38,952 nt of DNA from JBJXGF01 sp046153015 (GCA_046153015.1 JBJXGF010000140.1:1-38952); one strand, 5' to 3'. Counted from the first letter of the stretch, positions 16,297 to 25,100 are shown. Notes: generated by a model from the sequence alone, not told the origin. Translations and numbers: made by a program.

Positions 16297-17058
16297 TCAA
16301 CGGAGGGGTGGCTCGCATGCCGGCGGCACGTCGCTGTTCGGTTGGGCTGGTGCGGGTCGTTGGCGCCTGGCTGGTGGGTGGGTTTCGTACATGCGTACGG
16401 CGACCACGATGCCTGATGCCGCGGTGACGGCGGAGACGGCCCAGATGGCGGCTTGGATGGAAATGAGGTCGGCGAGGATCCCGGCGAGCAGGGCCCCTAT
16501 GGCGAAGCCGGCGTCTCGCCAGAGGCGGTAGACGCCAACGGATCGGGCTCTCCATTGGGGGTGGGCGACGTCGCTGATGGCGGCGAGAAGGGTGGGGTAG
16601 ACCATGGCGGTGCCGGCACCGAGGATCACCGCACCCATGGCCCAGGCCCAAAGGGCGTTGGTGGCGGCGATCCAGGCGATGGCGACGGCTTGGGTGAGCA
16701 TGCCGCCGGCGATGAGTCCTTTGCGGCCGACGCGGTCCGAGAGCCCGCCGGTGTAGAGCTGGCCCAGCCCCCATACTGCGGGGTACAGGGCGGCGAGGAT
16801 GCCGATGCGACTGATGGACAGGCCGGCGTTGGCGAACAAGATGGGGAACAGGCCCCAGGCGAGCCCGTCGTTGAGGTTGTTGACGAGACCGGCTTGTGAG
16901 CACGACGACAGCGCTTTGTCGCTGAAGGACGTGAGCCGGAAGATCTCGCCGGTGGTGAGGTTTTCGTGGTGGGTGGCGTTGGCTGGGGTGTGATTGGTGG
17001 CTTCGTGGCGGGCGTGGGCGCGGGTTTCGCGGACGAACAGCGGGGGGCCGATAGCCAC
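16297..17058 (-). pseudogene. C-terminal half of an MFS transporter
   Basis: This 253-codon frame encodes only about six membrane helices, half of the usual twelve. It opens with FVRETRAHARHE, which looks like the central cytoplasmic loop of a transporter, then contains VNNLNDGLAWGLFPILFANA and the motif A repeat GGLSDRVGRKGLIAGG, followed by four more helices and a hydrophilic tail. The first codon is a GTG without a ribosome site, and no upstream sequence encodes helices 1-6. The rhodanese remnant lies immediately upstream on the same strand. A deletion removing the first half is the simplest reading. A functional six-helix protein is possible but unlikely. Confidence 0.65.
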
Positions 17059-17113
17059 GTCCGCTGCTGCTCACCGCCGACGCGGGCTGAGACGACGGCG
17101 CCGGGCCGGGACG

Positions 17114-17293
17114 TCAGCTCGGCCGTACGAGGGGCCGGTCAGCTCGTGTCCAGGCGTTGAACCCGCCGTCGAGCTCGACGATGTCGGTGTAGGCCAGGGC
17201 CTCGAGGTCATCCACGGCGTCGGCGGACATGTTGCCCGACCGGCAATACACGGCCAGAGGTGTGCTGCGGTTATTGGGAAGCTCGCTCGACAT
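17114..17293 (-). pseudogene. Rhodanese domain remnant (59 residues)
   Basis: Reading from ATG 17293 gives MSSELPNNRSTPLAVYCRSG and then NMSADAVDDLEALAYTDIVE and LDGGFNAWTRADRPLV, ending at TGA 17114-17116. This is the C-terminal half of a rhodanese domain with the catalytic cysteine in YCRSGN (loop CRSGNM, where CRSGNR is common) and the typical LDGGFNAW closing strand. The N-terminal half, with the usual LDVRE and HIPGA motifs, is missing: the upstream in-frame codons (SRSGRPAGCGIA) do not resemble it. It probably derives from the same deletion event or mobile joint as the adjacent half transporter. Confidence 0.72.
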
Positions 17294-17371
17294 CGCGATC
17301 CCACAGCCTGCCGGCCGCCCGGAACGAGAACCCGGTCGGCGCTCACCCCGCGCACACAGGGTGGCCCGTCG

Positions 17372-17764
17372 TCAGCGTTGTGGGTGTATGAGTTGTTCGA
17401 GGTGGGTGGCGATCTGTTCGATTGGTGGGTTGTTGGTGGCGATGTTCAGCACGAGGTTGTAGACGTCGTTGTTATCGGCGCGGGAGATCTCGACGCCGTT
17501 GATTTCCAAGAAAGCGGCGGTGGCCAGCCAGCCGAGTCGCTTGTTGCCGTCGATGAGTGCGTGGTTGTTCACGATGGACTGCAGCAGGGCCGCGGCCTTT
17601 GACCAAAGGTCGGGGTAGGCGTCTTGGCCGAAGCGCGTCGTTTGGGGTCGGGCAACGGCAGAGCCGAGCAGCCCGAGATCGCGAATGGGTGGAGGGTCCC
17701 CCAACAGTGCGGCGGCGAGCTCGACGGCGTCGTCGAGGTCAAGGAACTCGACGGGGTCGATCAT
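17372..17764 (-). CDS. Doc-type toxin (Fic/Doc fold)
   Basis: A 130-residue protein with the Fic/Doc core motif in NNHALIDGNKRLGW: H68, D72, G73, N74, K75 and R76. Doc kinases phosphorylate EF-Tu, whereas longer Fic proteins add AMP; the short length and GNKR motif favour the Doc group. Its ATG overlaps the upstream antitoxin stop by four bases (ATGA), the usual order of antitoxin then toxin. Sequence is intact, and the catalytic His is present. Confidence 0.9.
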   Translation of the reverse strand: MIDPVEFLDLDDAVELAAALLGDPPPIRDLGLLGSAVARPQTTRFGQDAYPDLWSKAAALLQSIVNNHALIDGNKRLGWLATAAFLEINGVEISRADNNDVYNLVLNIATNNPPIEQIATHLEQLIHPQR

Positions 17765-17964
17765 TCGCCGAGACGGCGCAGCGCGTCAGCGTGGAGGTCC
17801 ATCACACGCCGGGCGGCGGCGCTGACTCGGTCGCGGTGTTCGCCGCGGGCCACGAACTCCCGTACCGCACGGCGGGCGGCCTCCTGCATGGAGATGCCTT
17901 CTGCCTCAGCGCGCTCCCGGAGCGCGGCTTGCTCGTCATCGGTAAGCCGGAGCGTCATAGCCAC
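17761..17964 (-). CDS. Ribbon-helix-helix antitoxin for the Doc-like toxin
   Basis: A 67-residue protein. The N-terminal strand MAMTLRLTDDEQAALRERAE and helix-turn-helix EGISMQEAARRAVREFVARG form a ribbon-helix-helix DNA-binding domain; the rest would neutralise the toxin. GTG 17964 and ATG 17958 are both possible starts; MAMTLRL is a common beginning in this group, so I use the GTG. Typical Doc partners are Phd-fold, whereas RHH partners are also seen in actinobacteria. An inverted repeat just upstream is a likely autoregulatory operator. Confidence 0.87.
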   Translation of the reverse strand: MAMTLRLTDDEQAALRERAEAEGISMQEAARRAVREFVARGEHRDRVSAAARRVMDLHADALRRLGE

Positions 17965-17971
17965 GCCCGTA

Positions 17972-17990
17972 CGGTATCACTTCGATACCG
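17972..17990. promoter_or_regulatory. Inverted repeat, probable antitoxin operator
   Basis: CGGTATC-ACTTC-GATACCG is a perfect 7-base inverted repeat with a 5-base spacer, 8 bases upstream of the antitoxin start. A partial further copy of the half-site (CGATACT) follows at 18000-18006. Position and symmetry suit binding by the RHH antitoxin dimer. Confidence 0.7.
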
Positions 17991-18067
17991 AAGGCGCGCT
18001 CGATACTACGAAGTCCGAGAACGACGGGTCGGCCAGCCGAACGAGCTCAGCCCGGTGGCGCTGGTGT

Positions 18068-18694
18068 TCACTCTCCACCTGGTACCTCGCCCGCGGGCCT
18101 GAGGCGGGCGGTCCCCGTGGTTCTTAGGGCGCCCGATGCATCCGGCTCAAGCCAGACACCGCGTGAGCGCGATGGCCGTTCGACGCCGAGCGCTTCTCGG
18201 AGAACCCGGAAAACGCCTTGGTGGACGACGACCAGGACGGGGCCCGGCCGATCGGCTGCGTCGCACAATCCAGCGAGGATCCGGGTCTCCATGACGGGCC
18301 AGGGTTCGGCTCCCGGCAGATCGTTGGTTTCGCCTTGCTTCCACGCCGCGTAAAGCCCCGGCCAACCCGACTCCAGTTCGTCACGCGTCAGACCTTCCCA
18401 GGCGGGGACATCGTGTTCCCGGAGCCGGGAGTCCTGGTACCGGACGGCGTCGGATAACCGAGCGGCCACCACATCAGCGGTCTGCACCGCCCGTTCAAGA
18501 TCGCTCGACACAATGGTCGCGAAACCAAAAGGCGCGATGAACTCGGCCATCACCTCGGCGTCAGCCCGGCCGGCGACGGACAGCGGCGGGTCAGCCTGCC
18601 CCGCCCAGCGCTTGGCCGCGTTCCAGGTGGACTCGCGGTGACGGACGACGAGAACCCGCCGGCCCGAGGGCGTAGCTACCTGCTCTGACGGCAC
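18068..18694 (-). CDS. Histidine phosphatase family protein
   Basis: A 208-residue phosphatase of the phosphoglycerate-mutase-like superfamily. The phosphohistidine motif is present as LVVRHRESTWN, where the usual RHG has an Arg instead of Gly. The second half has SSDLERAVQTADVVA and the second catalytic His in VLVVVHQGVFRVLRE. It is the last gene of the minus-strand glycan operon, eight bases after the deacetylase stop, starting at GTG 18694. It may dephosphorylate a sugar-phosphate intermediate, which would fit two APH-like kinases in the cluster, but specificity is unknown. Confidence 0.85.
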   Translation of the reverse strand: MPSEQVATPSGRRVLVVRHRESTWNAAKRWAGQADPPLSVAGRADAEVMAEFIAPFGFATIVSSDLERAVQTADVVAARLSDAVRYQDSRLREHDVPAWEGLTRDELESGWPGLYAAWKQGETNDLPGAEPWPVMETRILAGLCDAADRPGPVLVVVHQGVFRVLREALGVERPSRSRGVWLEPDASGALRTTGTARLRPAGEVPGGE

Positions 18695-18702
18695 GTTCGA
18701 CG

Positions 18703-19461
18703 CTACTGAGCGGGCTCTGGCACGGCCCGCCGGGCGGCGAGGGCGAGGATTGACGTGGGCGCGGCCGCCGGGTGCGAGGCGAGCAATGCGACGAGGGCTT
18801 GAATTTCGACCAGCTCAGCGTGTTCGGTGACACCGTGGTGGAGCATGATGCCGACCGGTTCGCCGCCGCTCAGTTCCATAGCGACGCGCCGGCCGAGCTC
18901 CCTGAGCGTCCATCGCTTGCCCTTGGTGGAACCGAACCAGTCAACGGTGATCGGCACCTCGGTCACGGCGGGGTGTCCGATGCTGCCCGCCGACCGGTCG
19001 CGGGAGAGCACGACGTGGCCCACCGCGGCGAGCGCCCCTCCCAGCTCGTGGACGCTGCGGTTCCACGGCGGCGTGAACACGGGCTCGGCCGCGTCCCCGA
19101 GCAAGTTGGTCAGCCGCTGCCAGCCGGCGGCGACGTCGGCGTGGATGGCGGGGACCGTGCGCGCCTCGCCAAACTCGCACTTGCGGCCACTGGCGGGCTC
19201 GTGGTTGGCATGAGCGCGACCGTGCTGATGGAGGTGGAGCAATCCACGTGCGTGCCGCTCGATCAGTTGATCGGCCAGGGGCGCACCGAGCGCGTCGGGG
19301 ATGACGGCTACATCGATCGGCACGTTGTACCGCTCGAAGACGTCGAGCATCACGAGAAGGCGGTGGTCGGCCCACCCGGCGTCGTCGTCGCGAACGAACG
19401 TGGCGATAGGTGTGCTGCGCATGTCGAGCGCAGCGCGCACGGGTACGAGCCAGTCACTCAC
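18703..19461 (-). CDS. Polysaccharide deacetylase-like protein
   Basis: A 252-residue NodB-type carbohydrate esterase candidate. The metal-binding aspartates fall in FVRDDDAGWADHRLLVMLD and the histidine block in LHQHGRAHANHEP; later VFTPPWNRSVHELGG and GIMLHHGV complete the (alpha/beta) barrel pattern of deacetylases. No signal peptide is visible, so it would act in the cytoplasm on a lipid-linked or nucleotide-linked sugar. GTG 19461 overlaps the preceding glycosyltransferase stop (GTGA). It probably removes N-acetyl groups from a glycan precursor. Confidence 0.82.
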   Translation of the reverse strand: MSDWLVPVRAALDMRSTPIATFVRDDDAGWADHRLLVMLDVFERYNVPIDVAVIPDALGAPLADQLIERHARGLLHLHQHGRAHANHEPASGRKCEFGEARTVPAIHADVAAGWQRLTNLLGDAAEPVFTPPWNRSVHELGGALAAVGHVVLSRDRSAGSIGHPAVTEVPITVDWFGSTKGKRWTLRELGRRVAMELSGGEPVGIMLHHGVTEHAELVEIQALVALLASHPAAAPTSILALAARRAVPEPAQ

Positions 19462-20693
19462 GCCACTCCCCGAAACAACGCTGCCGGCCGCGATGGCGCC
19501 GGGGTGGTGAGATCGGGGGTGGTGAGATCGGGGGTGGCGAGCCCAGCGAGCTCGGCGATGATGCGAGCGGAGATGTCGGCGCCGTCGAGGGAGAATGGCG
19601 CGGGCGCGGGGGTTGCGTCTCGTGCCGCGGCGATCGCCGCCGCGAGACGGTCGGGGCCGAGCTCAGCGGCGTCGATCGATGTCAGCACGCCGAGGGCGGC
19701 GAGGCGGTCGGCTCGGCGGCGTTGCTCGTCCTCCTTGCCGTCGGAGTACGGGATTACCACCGAAGGCGTGCCGGCACGCAGCAGGTCCATCGTGGTGTTG
19801 TACCCGCACTGGCTGACCGAAACCGCGGAACGGCGGATCTCGCCGGCGAGATCCGCGACCTGGCGCGTCACGTCGAGCCAGGGTGAGTGCGCGGCCTCCT
19901 CGACCAGCCACTCCCAAATGTGATCGGGGAGGAACGGTCCGGCCACGATTGTGGTGGTGAGCCCGGTGGTGACGCAGACCCGGCGGTGAGCGGCCACGGC
20001 GGCCCGCACGATCGGCTCGCCGACCATGCCACCGCCCGACGACACGATGACGCGCGCCTGTCGGTGTTCGCCGGCCGGTACCGGGGTCGGGCGGCTGGTG
20101 ACGAAACCCGTGTGGTACACCGGCACCTCCAGCGGGGTGGCTGGCGCGAACGACTCGTACAGCGACGCGAAGGCCGGATCGGAGTGGACGAGGATCGCGT
20201 CGAGATGCGCGTTGGCGACGCGCGCGGCGCGCTCGTCGTGGCGGGCCTGATCATGGCGCTGGTTGACGAGGATGTCGCGCACACTGCACACGACCTTCGG
20301 GCGGTGGGCGCCGAAGGCATCGATGGCTGCCAGCATCGGGTCGAGCTCGAAGGCGAACTTCTTGCGGCCGAACGGGTAGAGCTCGAGGAGCACGACCGCA
20401 GGGCGGTGACGCTCGATGGTGGCCAGGATCGTCGCGATCCGATGCCGCTTGGCGGACTCGACGTCGTGGTCGGGGTCGTGGGTGACGAGCTCGTAGGAGT
20501 CGTCGTGACCGAGCGGTACGAGGTTGACGACGGTGACCCCATCCGGGGTGTGCATCCCGCCGGGGAAACGCCCGCCATTGAGCAAGATGACGTCGAACCG
20601 ATCGCGCAGCGCTTCGGCGAGCGCCAGGGACCGAACGAGGTGCCCGAGGCCAAGCGAGTGTTGGCACCAGAACAGCAGGGCCGGACGTTTCAT
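19458..20693 (-). CDS. MurG-like glycosyltransferase (GT28-type C-terminal domain)
   Basis: A 411-residue GT-B enzyme. The N-terminal glycine-rich loop is WCQHSLGLGHLVRSLALAEA, and the C-terminal donor-binding motif is CGYNTTMDLLRAGTPSVV followed by KEDEQRRRADRLAALG. It is clearly paralogous to the plus-strand enzyme at 29770. ATG 20693 overlaps the kinase stop by four bases. The C-terminal tail carries a short DLTTP repeat from a 15-base DNA repeat. It probably transfers a sugar to a lipid-linked or protein acceptor in surface glycan assembly; donor and acceptor are unknown. Confidence 0.88.
   Translation of the reverse strand: MKRPALLFWCQHSLGLGHLVRSLALAEALRDRFDVILLNGGRFPGGMHTPDGVTVVNLVPLGHDDSYELVTHDPDHDVESAKRHRIATILATIERHRPAVVLLELYPFGRKKFAFELDPMLAAIDAFGAHRPKVVCSVRDILVNQRHDQARHDERAARVANAHLDAILVHSDPAFASLYESFAPATPLEVPVYHTGFVTSRPTPVPAGEHRQARVIVSSGGGMVGEPIVRAAVAAHRRVCVTTGLTTTIVAGPFLPDHIWEWLVEEAAHSPWLDVTRQVADLAGEIRRSAVSVSQCGYNTTMDLLRAGTPSVVIPYSDGKEDEQRRRADRLAALGVLTSIDAAELGPDRLAAAIAAARDATPAPAPFSLDGADISARIIAELAGLATPDLTTPDLTTPAPSRPAALFRGVA
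19501..19540 (+). repeat. 15-base tandem repeat, about 2.6 copies
   Basis: GGGGTGGTGAGATCG is repeated at 19501-19515 and 19516-19530, and begins a third time at 19531. It lies within the 3' end of the MurG-like glycosyltransferase gene and encodes TPDLT units on the minus strand. The repeat keeps the frame, so copy number can vary without disrupting the protein. Confidence 0.93.
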
Positions 20694-22006
20694 CGGGGTC
20701 CATTCGAAGTGGGGAAGGCGCGGCTGGAGACGCCAGGAAGATCGGCGGCGACGGATGGGTCGCTGGCGTGGACCGCGAGCTGCACGAGTGCGTCGAGTCG
20801 CTCAAGCGAACGCAGGTTGACGCGGTTGACCGAGCGAATGCAGCGCTCAGCGACGAGGGCCGCGACGTAGTGCCACCGCAGGCTCGCCGCGCCCGGCAGC
20901 GCCCGGACCGCGGCGTAGCCGTCGAGGAAGGCGGCGCCGAGGCGATCGGCCTGGGCCGCGTCGGTCTCGCCGAGGATCGCGCTGTGGTGGAGGCCGGCTA
21001 ACAGGCTGGCGAGGTCACAGGCGGCGGACCCGATGCCGGCCTGATCGAGGTCGATGAGCGCCAGGCGTTCGCCGTCGACGAGGCAGTTCTTGGGATGGCA
21101 GTCCCCGTGCAGCAGGACTGCGGGGTCCCCGGCGGGCGGCCCAGCGGCCAGGCGGTGGGCGATGAGCTGCAGCGAGGCAGCGAGCTCCGGACGGGCGACG
21201 GCGACGAGCTCGGCGCTGTGCAGGACCCGTGGCACGTGCAGGCGTCCGAACGGCCCTGCGAGCCGATCGGGTGGCGTGCCGTGGAAGTGGGCGATGGCGC
21301 TTCCGAGCCCGGCGAGGATGGCCACGGCATCTCCCTCGGCGCGGTTCCACATGACACCGGCCATCCCCGAGATGGCGATGGCCGTGTCGGAACGACCGAG
21401 CACCCGGGGCACGGAGACCAACGGCGCCGCCGCCAGCGCCTGGCCAACCCGTTCGTACCGTGCCGCGAATCGATCGACGTCGACGCTGTGCGCGGCGTAG
21501 AGCTTCACGTATGCCACCACCCCGCCGTCATGGTCCTCGGCACGCACGGTCAGCGATCGCTCCGGGGCGTACTCGGCGACCTCACTGGAAGCCCAGGCGG
21601 GTACGCCGAGGTTTTGGGCCAGGTTGGGATCGGCCTGCATGACCGCTTCGACGCCGCACAGTTTGCGATCGTCGGGGAACGTCCACCAGACGCTGTCGTG
21701 CGCGGTGTCGCGCAAGGCAGCCGGCGACCGGACCGCCACTGCAGCAGTGCCGCCCGGGAACACCCGGCCGGTCACGGTGGCCGGCACACCGTCGCGCATG
21801 ATCCGGTGTACCACCCGGAGGCTCTCGCCGATGCGGTATTTCGAGCGCACGAGGTGCACTGGCTCGAACGTGACACCGGGCGTGAGCTCGGCGAGCCGGT
21901 GGCAGACCCACGCGGTGTCGAGGTGCTCGTCGCGGGTGGGCAGGTGGGCGTCGGAGGCGAGGAGCCCGCGTGCGGTCGGGGTGGTGGTCGGGGTGGTTGT
22001 CAGCAC
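20690..22006 (-). CDS. APH-fold small-molecule kinase
   Basis: A 438-residue aminoglycoside-phosphotransferase/choline-kinase-like protein. The catalytic loop is VLLHGDCHPKNCLVDG (HGD....N) and the metal-binding aspartate follows in LALIDLDQAGIG. The true start is GTG 22006, which overlaps the upstream stop by seven bases; the longer open frame above it is the shadow of the heparinase-like gene. In this context it more likely phosphorylates a sugar or an amino sugar than an antibiotic. Its position within an otherwise glycan-related operon supports a biosynthetic role; the substrate cannot be read from sequence. Confidence 0.82.
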   Translation of the reverse strand: MLTTTPTTTPTARGLLASDAHLPTRDEHLDTAWVCHRLAELTPGVTFEPVHLVRSKYRIGESLRVVHRIMRDGVPATVTGRVFPGGTAAVAVRSPAALRDTAHDSVWWTFPDDRKLCGVEAVMQADPNLAQNLGVPAWASSEVAEYAPERSLTVRAEDHDGGVVAYVKLYAAHSVDVDRFAARYERVGQALAAAPLVSVPRVLGRSDTAIAISGMAGVMWNRAEGDAVAILAGLGSAIAHFHGTPPDRLAGPFGRLHVPRVLHSAELVAVARPELAASLQLIAHRLAAGPPAGDPAVLLHGDCHPKNCLVDGERLALIDLDQAGIGSAACDLASLLAGLHHSAILGETDAAQADRLGAAFLDGYAAVRALPGAASLRWHYVAALVAERCIRSVNRVNLRSLERLDALVQLAVHASDPSVAADLPGVSSRAFPTSNGPR

Positions 22007-23781
22007 GGCAGCCGCTCCGCACGGGCGCGCCGCTCGGTCCAGGTGATGGCATCGATGTGGTTGTCCCAGTGCACGCTCACCCCGGTCCGCGGCCCGGCGG
22101 TGTCGAGCGTGACGGCGACGGGTCTCCGATCGCCGGGGACGACCACCGTGACGAACGCTCCCCGGAACGCCCGCGGGCTGGTGAGGGCCACCACCGGCGC
22201 CGGGTGCCTGACGCCGTAGGTGGGCGACACCCAACCCGTTTCGACGGTGGCGTCGGTGCCGTCGAGCAGTGCCATGGCGATGGTGCCGCCAGGGGCGCGA
22301 ACAATGGCACACCCGGCCGCAACCGTGAGCTCCGTCGCATCCTCGGCGTCCACGTCGAGGTGCCAGCGCAACACGTAGTCATGCTCGGTCGGCGCGTCGA
22401 GGTGGTCGTGGACCACCCAATAGTCCTCGTCCAGCAGCGCCAAGGTCCGCGTGTGCACCGCGTCGTACCGCGGGCTGGTGGCGCGGGCGATCACGAGGTC
22501 GAACGGGACATCTGTTGACTGGCACGGGACGTTCACGTTGTGTCGGGCGATCAGCGTCGCGGTGGACTGAGGTCCCTTCGGTCGGCCGCTCCGGTACGGC
22601 TGCTGGTCGAGGCCGTCGACCGTGACGGTGTTGTGCGCGGCGGTGCCCTTGAACCACTCGCGCCACGGACCGTCGGCGTAGGTATAGCGGCCCGGGTCGA
22701 CAACGAGCCGATGTCCCCCCGCCGCAAGCTCGACGCTCAGGTGGTCGTAGTGGCCGTGACCGCCGTCGCCGAGCGGGCCGCAATCGAGCACGGCCCAACG
22801 TTCATCGACGTAGGCGCGGGTGCCGTCGCCCCAGCCGCTGCGCTGCGTGACGTATCCACCGCTGGGGAAGGAGGCGTGGCGGTCATGGGGCGGCTCGCCC
22901 TCGCGGCCGCCGGTTGCCGCCCAGCGCAGGTCGGGGCGGTCGAGCAGGTCGGCGGCATCGAGCAGCATCGCTCGAAAGTCGGCCTGGTCGCCGTCGGAGA
23001 GTGCCGGTGTCGTGCCGTCCGGTCGCTGCAGGTGAAGCCCGAATGTGCAGGCCAGGTGAACTTGGTGGACCAGCAGCGGTGGCGTGGCCAGACCCCCAGC
23101 GCGACAGTTGGCAATCGCGCCGATGAGCGATCGCAACACAATCATGTGGTAGTCGGAGGACCGCTCGCGTTGGACCCCGTCGTCGCCGATGTCGACGGTC
23201 GCGTTTTCGGCGAGTAACCGGAGTGCCGCGGCGGTGCGCACGCTGTCGCCGAGCGCCATGCCGACGACGAGGAGTGCGTACAGTTCGAGGGTGCGGTGGT
23301 TGCGCTCGGCCGTGAGGTGGTCGGCGAGGTAGTCCGCGTCGGCGGCGAGCCGCTCCACGATCCGTCCTAGGAGCCCGGGGCGCAGCCCGGCGAACCCCTT
23401 GGCCGCGGCGAATCGCTGCCACGCATAGATCCAGTTCTGCATGCGACGCGCGTTCACGTCGGACGTGTCGTGCCCCACGGGTACCTGGTCGAGGAACGAA
23501 TCGACAAGGTCCTGCCAGGCGTCGAGATGGGCGACGTTGCCGGTGGCCGCGTAGGCGTGGCCGAGGTCAAGGCCCTCGTAGAGCTTGACCCATTCGATCC
23601 GCCACTCTTCGTCGGCGGCGAGCCCATCGTGGAGCCAGTCGGGACGCAGGCCAAGATCGAGCGTTACACCGGCGTGCGTGAAGAGGCCGCGGCGGGCGTC
23701 GTCAGCAACGTTGAGGTCGCGGTGCAGCGCGTCGATCACGCACACCACCGGGCGTAAGGCGAGGAGGTTGGCGCTGTTCAC
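22000..23781 (-). CDS. Heparinase II/III-like protein
   Basis: A 593-residue protein. The N-terminal half has an alpha-helical toroid (WIYAWQRFAAAKGF; LTAERNHRTLELYALLVVGM). The C-terminal half has the heparinase II/III signature HGHYDHLSVELAAGG, then VVDPGRYTYADGPWREWFKG and AAHNTVTVDG. Family members eliminate uronic acid-containing glycosaminoglycans or alginate. No signal peptide is visible at the N-terminus MNSANLLALRPVVCVIDALH, so it either acts in the cytoplasm on a nascent glycan or has a non-lyase role such as transfer or editing. GTG 23781 overlaps the GT4 stop. Its place with a UDP-sugar dehydrogenase and an epimerase suggests a uronic acid polymer. Confidence 0.87.
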   Translation of the reverse strand: MNSANLLALRPVVCVIDALHRDLNVADDARRGLFTHAGVTLDLGLRPDWLHDGLAADEEWRIEWVKLYEGLDLGHAYAATGNVAHLDAWQDLVDSFLDQVPVGHDTSDVNARRMQNWIYAWQRFAAAKGFAGLRPGLLGRIVERLAADADYLADHLTAERNHRTLELYALLVVGMALGDSVRTAAALRLLAENATVDIGDDGVQRERSSDYHMIVLRSLIGAIANCRAGGLATPPLLVHQVHLACTFGLHLQRPDGTTPALSDGDQADFRAMLLDAADLLDRPDLRWAATGGREGEPPHDRHASFPSGGYVTQRSGWGDGTRAYVDERWAVLDCGPLGDGGHGHYDHLSVELAAGGHRLVVDPGRYTYADGPWREWFKGTAAHNTVTVDGLDQQPYRSGRPKGPQSTATLIARHNVNVPCQSTDVPFDLVIARATSPRYDAVHTRTLALLDEDYWVVHDHLDAPTEHDYVLRWHLDVDAEDATELTVAAGCAIVRAPGGTIAMALLDGTDATVETGWVSPTYGVRHPAPVVALTSPRAFRGAFVTVVVPGDRRPVAVTLDTAGPRTGVSVHWDNHIDAITWTERRARAERLPC

Positions 23782-25100
23782 GTGCGGCTCCGGGCGAAGA
23801 GTACGGCGAGTTCGGCCGCGAGGCGGTCGCCGTCGAAATTCTCGGCGATGGTGGCCGCGGCGCGGCTGCCCAGCGATCCGGCGAGCTGTGGATCTTTGGC
23901 AATCCGCCAGATCGCGTCGGCGAGCGCGTGCGGATCCTCGGGTGCAACGAGGAGGCCGTTCACGTCGTGGCTGACGATCTCGGGGATGCCCGACACCGTG
24001 GTGGAAACAACCGGCAGGCCCGAGGCCATCGCCTCCATCAGAACGTTCGGGATGCCGTCGCGGTCCCCGTCCTCGCCGACGCGGCAGGCGAGCACGAACA
24101 TCGACGAGGTGCGGTACTCGGCCAGGAGTTCAGTTTGGGTGAGGATGCCGCGCCACACGATGCGGTCCGCGACCCCGAGCTCGGCGGCGAGCTCACGGAT
24201 CACCGGGGCATGCGACCCGTCCTCGCCAGCGATCACCAGTTCGACGTCGAGGTCGCGCTCGCTCAGGTCAGCCACCGCTCGCACCAGCACATCGAAGCCC
24301 TTCTTCGGCACCAACCGGCCAACTGAGATGATCCGCACGATGTCCGTTGGTGGCTGAGCGGCGGGAGCGTCGGCAAGGAGGGCGGAGAACTCGGCGTTGA
24401 GGCCGTGGTAGGCGAGGTGCACGCGGGCATGCGGCTCGACCTCGCGCATGTGGGTGAGGTTGGCGCCGGTACAGGTGGTGGAAAACGCGGCGGCCCGCAT
24501 CTTGCGGGCTAGCAGCCCAGCCGGGTTCAGCGACTCGCGGTAGATGTCCTTCGCATGGCCGGTGAAGGAGAACGGGATGCCGGTGATCATCGAGGCCAGC
24601 CACGCGACCGTGGTGCAGCCATGGGCGAAGTGGGCGTGGAGGTGGGTCACGTCGCCGGCAGCATCGAGTTGACTCGTGAGCTCGCAGGCCTCCAACAACT
24701 CCTTCACGTAGATGATGCGCGGACGCCACCCCTCGCGGGCGCGAACCGATTGTGTGGTTGCCGCTGCCACCGCCAGTGCGAGACCACGCGGATGGCGGAG
24801 CGCGGTGTGCAGCAGCGAGGCGCGGAACGTCGGAAGGCTGCGCAGGAGCCATCTCGCCAGCCCGGTCCCCGACAGCGACGCCGTGTCGGGGAAATACGTC
24901 GGCACGGCGCGGATGTGGTCGACCACCGGATGGTGCGTGGTCTCCTCTGATCGCTTGAGGACGTAGAGCCGAAGCGGGACGCCGAGCTGCTCGAGCCGCC
25001 TGATCTCGCTGGCGATGAAGAGCTCCGAGATCCTCGGGTATCCCTTGAGTAGGTAGGCAACCACGCCGTCGTCGTCACGGTGGTTGGGGCCGGCGGTCAT
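23778..25100 (-). CDS. GT4 family glycosyltransferase
   Basis: A 440-residue GT-B retaining glycosyltransferase. The N-terminal domain starts GVVAYLLKGYPRISELFIAS; the donor-binding domain has ISVGRLVPKKGFDVLVRAV and the ExFGxxxxE-equivalent block DGIPNVLMEAMASGLPVV. ATG 25100 overlaps the preceding stop (ATGA). It is the second gene in the seven-gene operon and is paralogous to the gene upstream; they may add successive sugars. No membrane anchor is obvious. Confidence 0.9.
   Translation of the reverse strand: MTAGPNHRDDDGVVAYLLKGYPRISELFIASEIRRLEQLGVPLRLYVLKRSEETTHHPVVDHIRAVPTYFPDTASLSGTGLARWLLRSLPTFRASLLHTALRHPRGLALAVAAATTQSVRAREGWRPRIIYVKELLEACELTSQLDAAGDVTHLHAHFAHGCTTVAWLASMITGIPFSFTGHAKDIYRESLNPAGLLARKMRAAAFSTTCTGANLTHMREVEPHARVHLAYHGLNAEFSALLADAPAAQPPTDIVRIISVGRLVPKKGFDVLVRAVADLSERDLDVELVIAGEDGSHAPVIRELAAELGVADRIVWRGILTQTELLAEYRTSSMFVLACRVGEDGDRDGIPNVLMEAMASGLPVVSTTVSGIPEIVSHDVNGLLVAPEDPHALADAIWRIAKDPQLAGSLGSRAAATIAENFDGDRLAAELAVLFARSRT

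Noticed and set aside
18772..19923. 383-codon plus-strand open frame
   Set aside because: Shadow of the deacetylase and glycosyltransferase genes on the other strand, whose motifs are clear.
21095..22219. 374-codon plus-strand open frame
   Set aside because: Antisense to the kinase and heparinase-like genes; no ribosome site or domain.
20690..22312. 540-codon version of the kinase gene
   Set aside because: The first 102 codons lie opposite-frame within the heparinase-like gene and are Arg/His-rich; the GTG at 22006 gives the proper protein.
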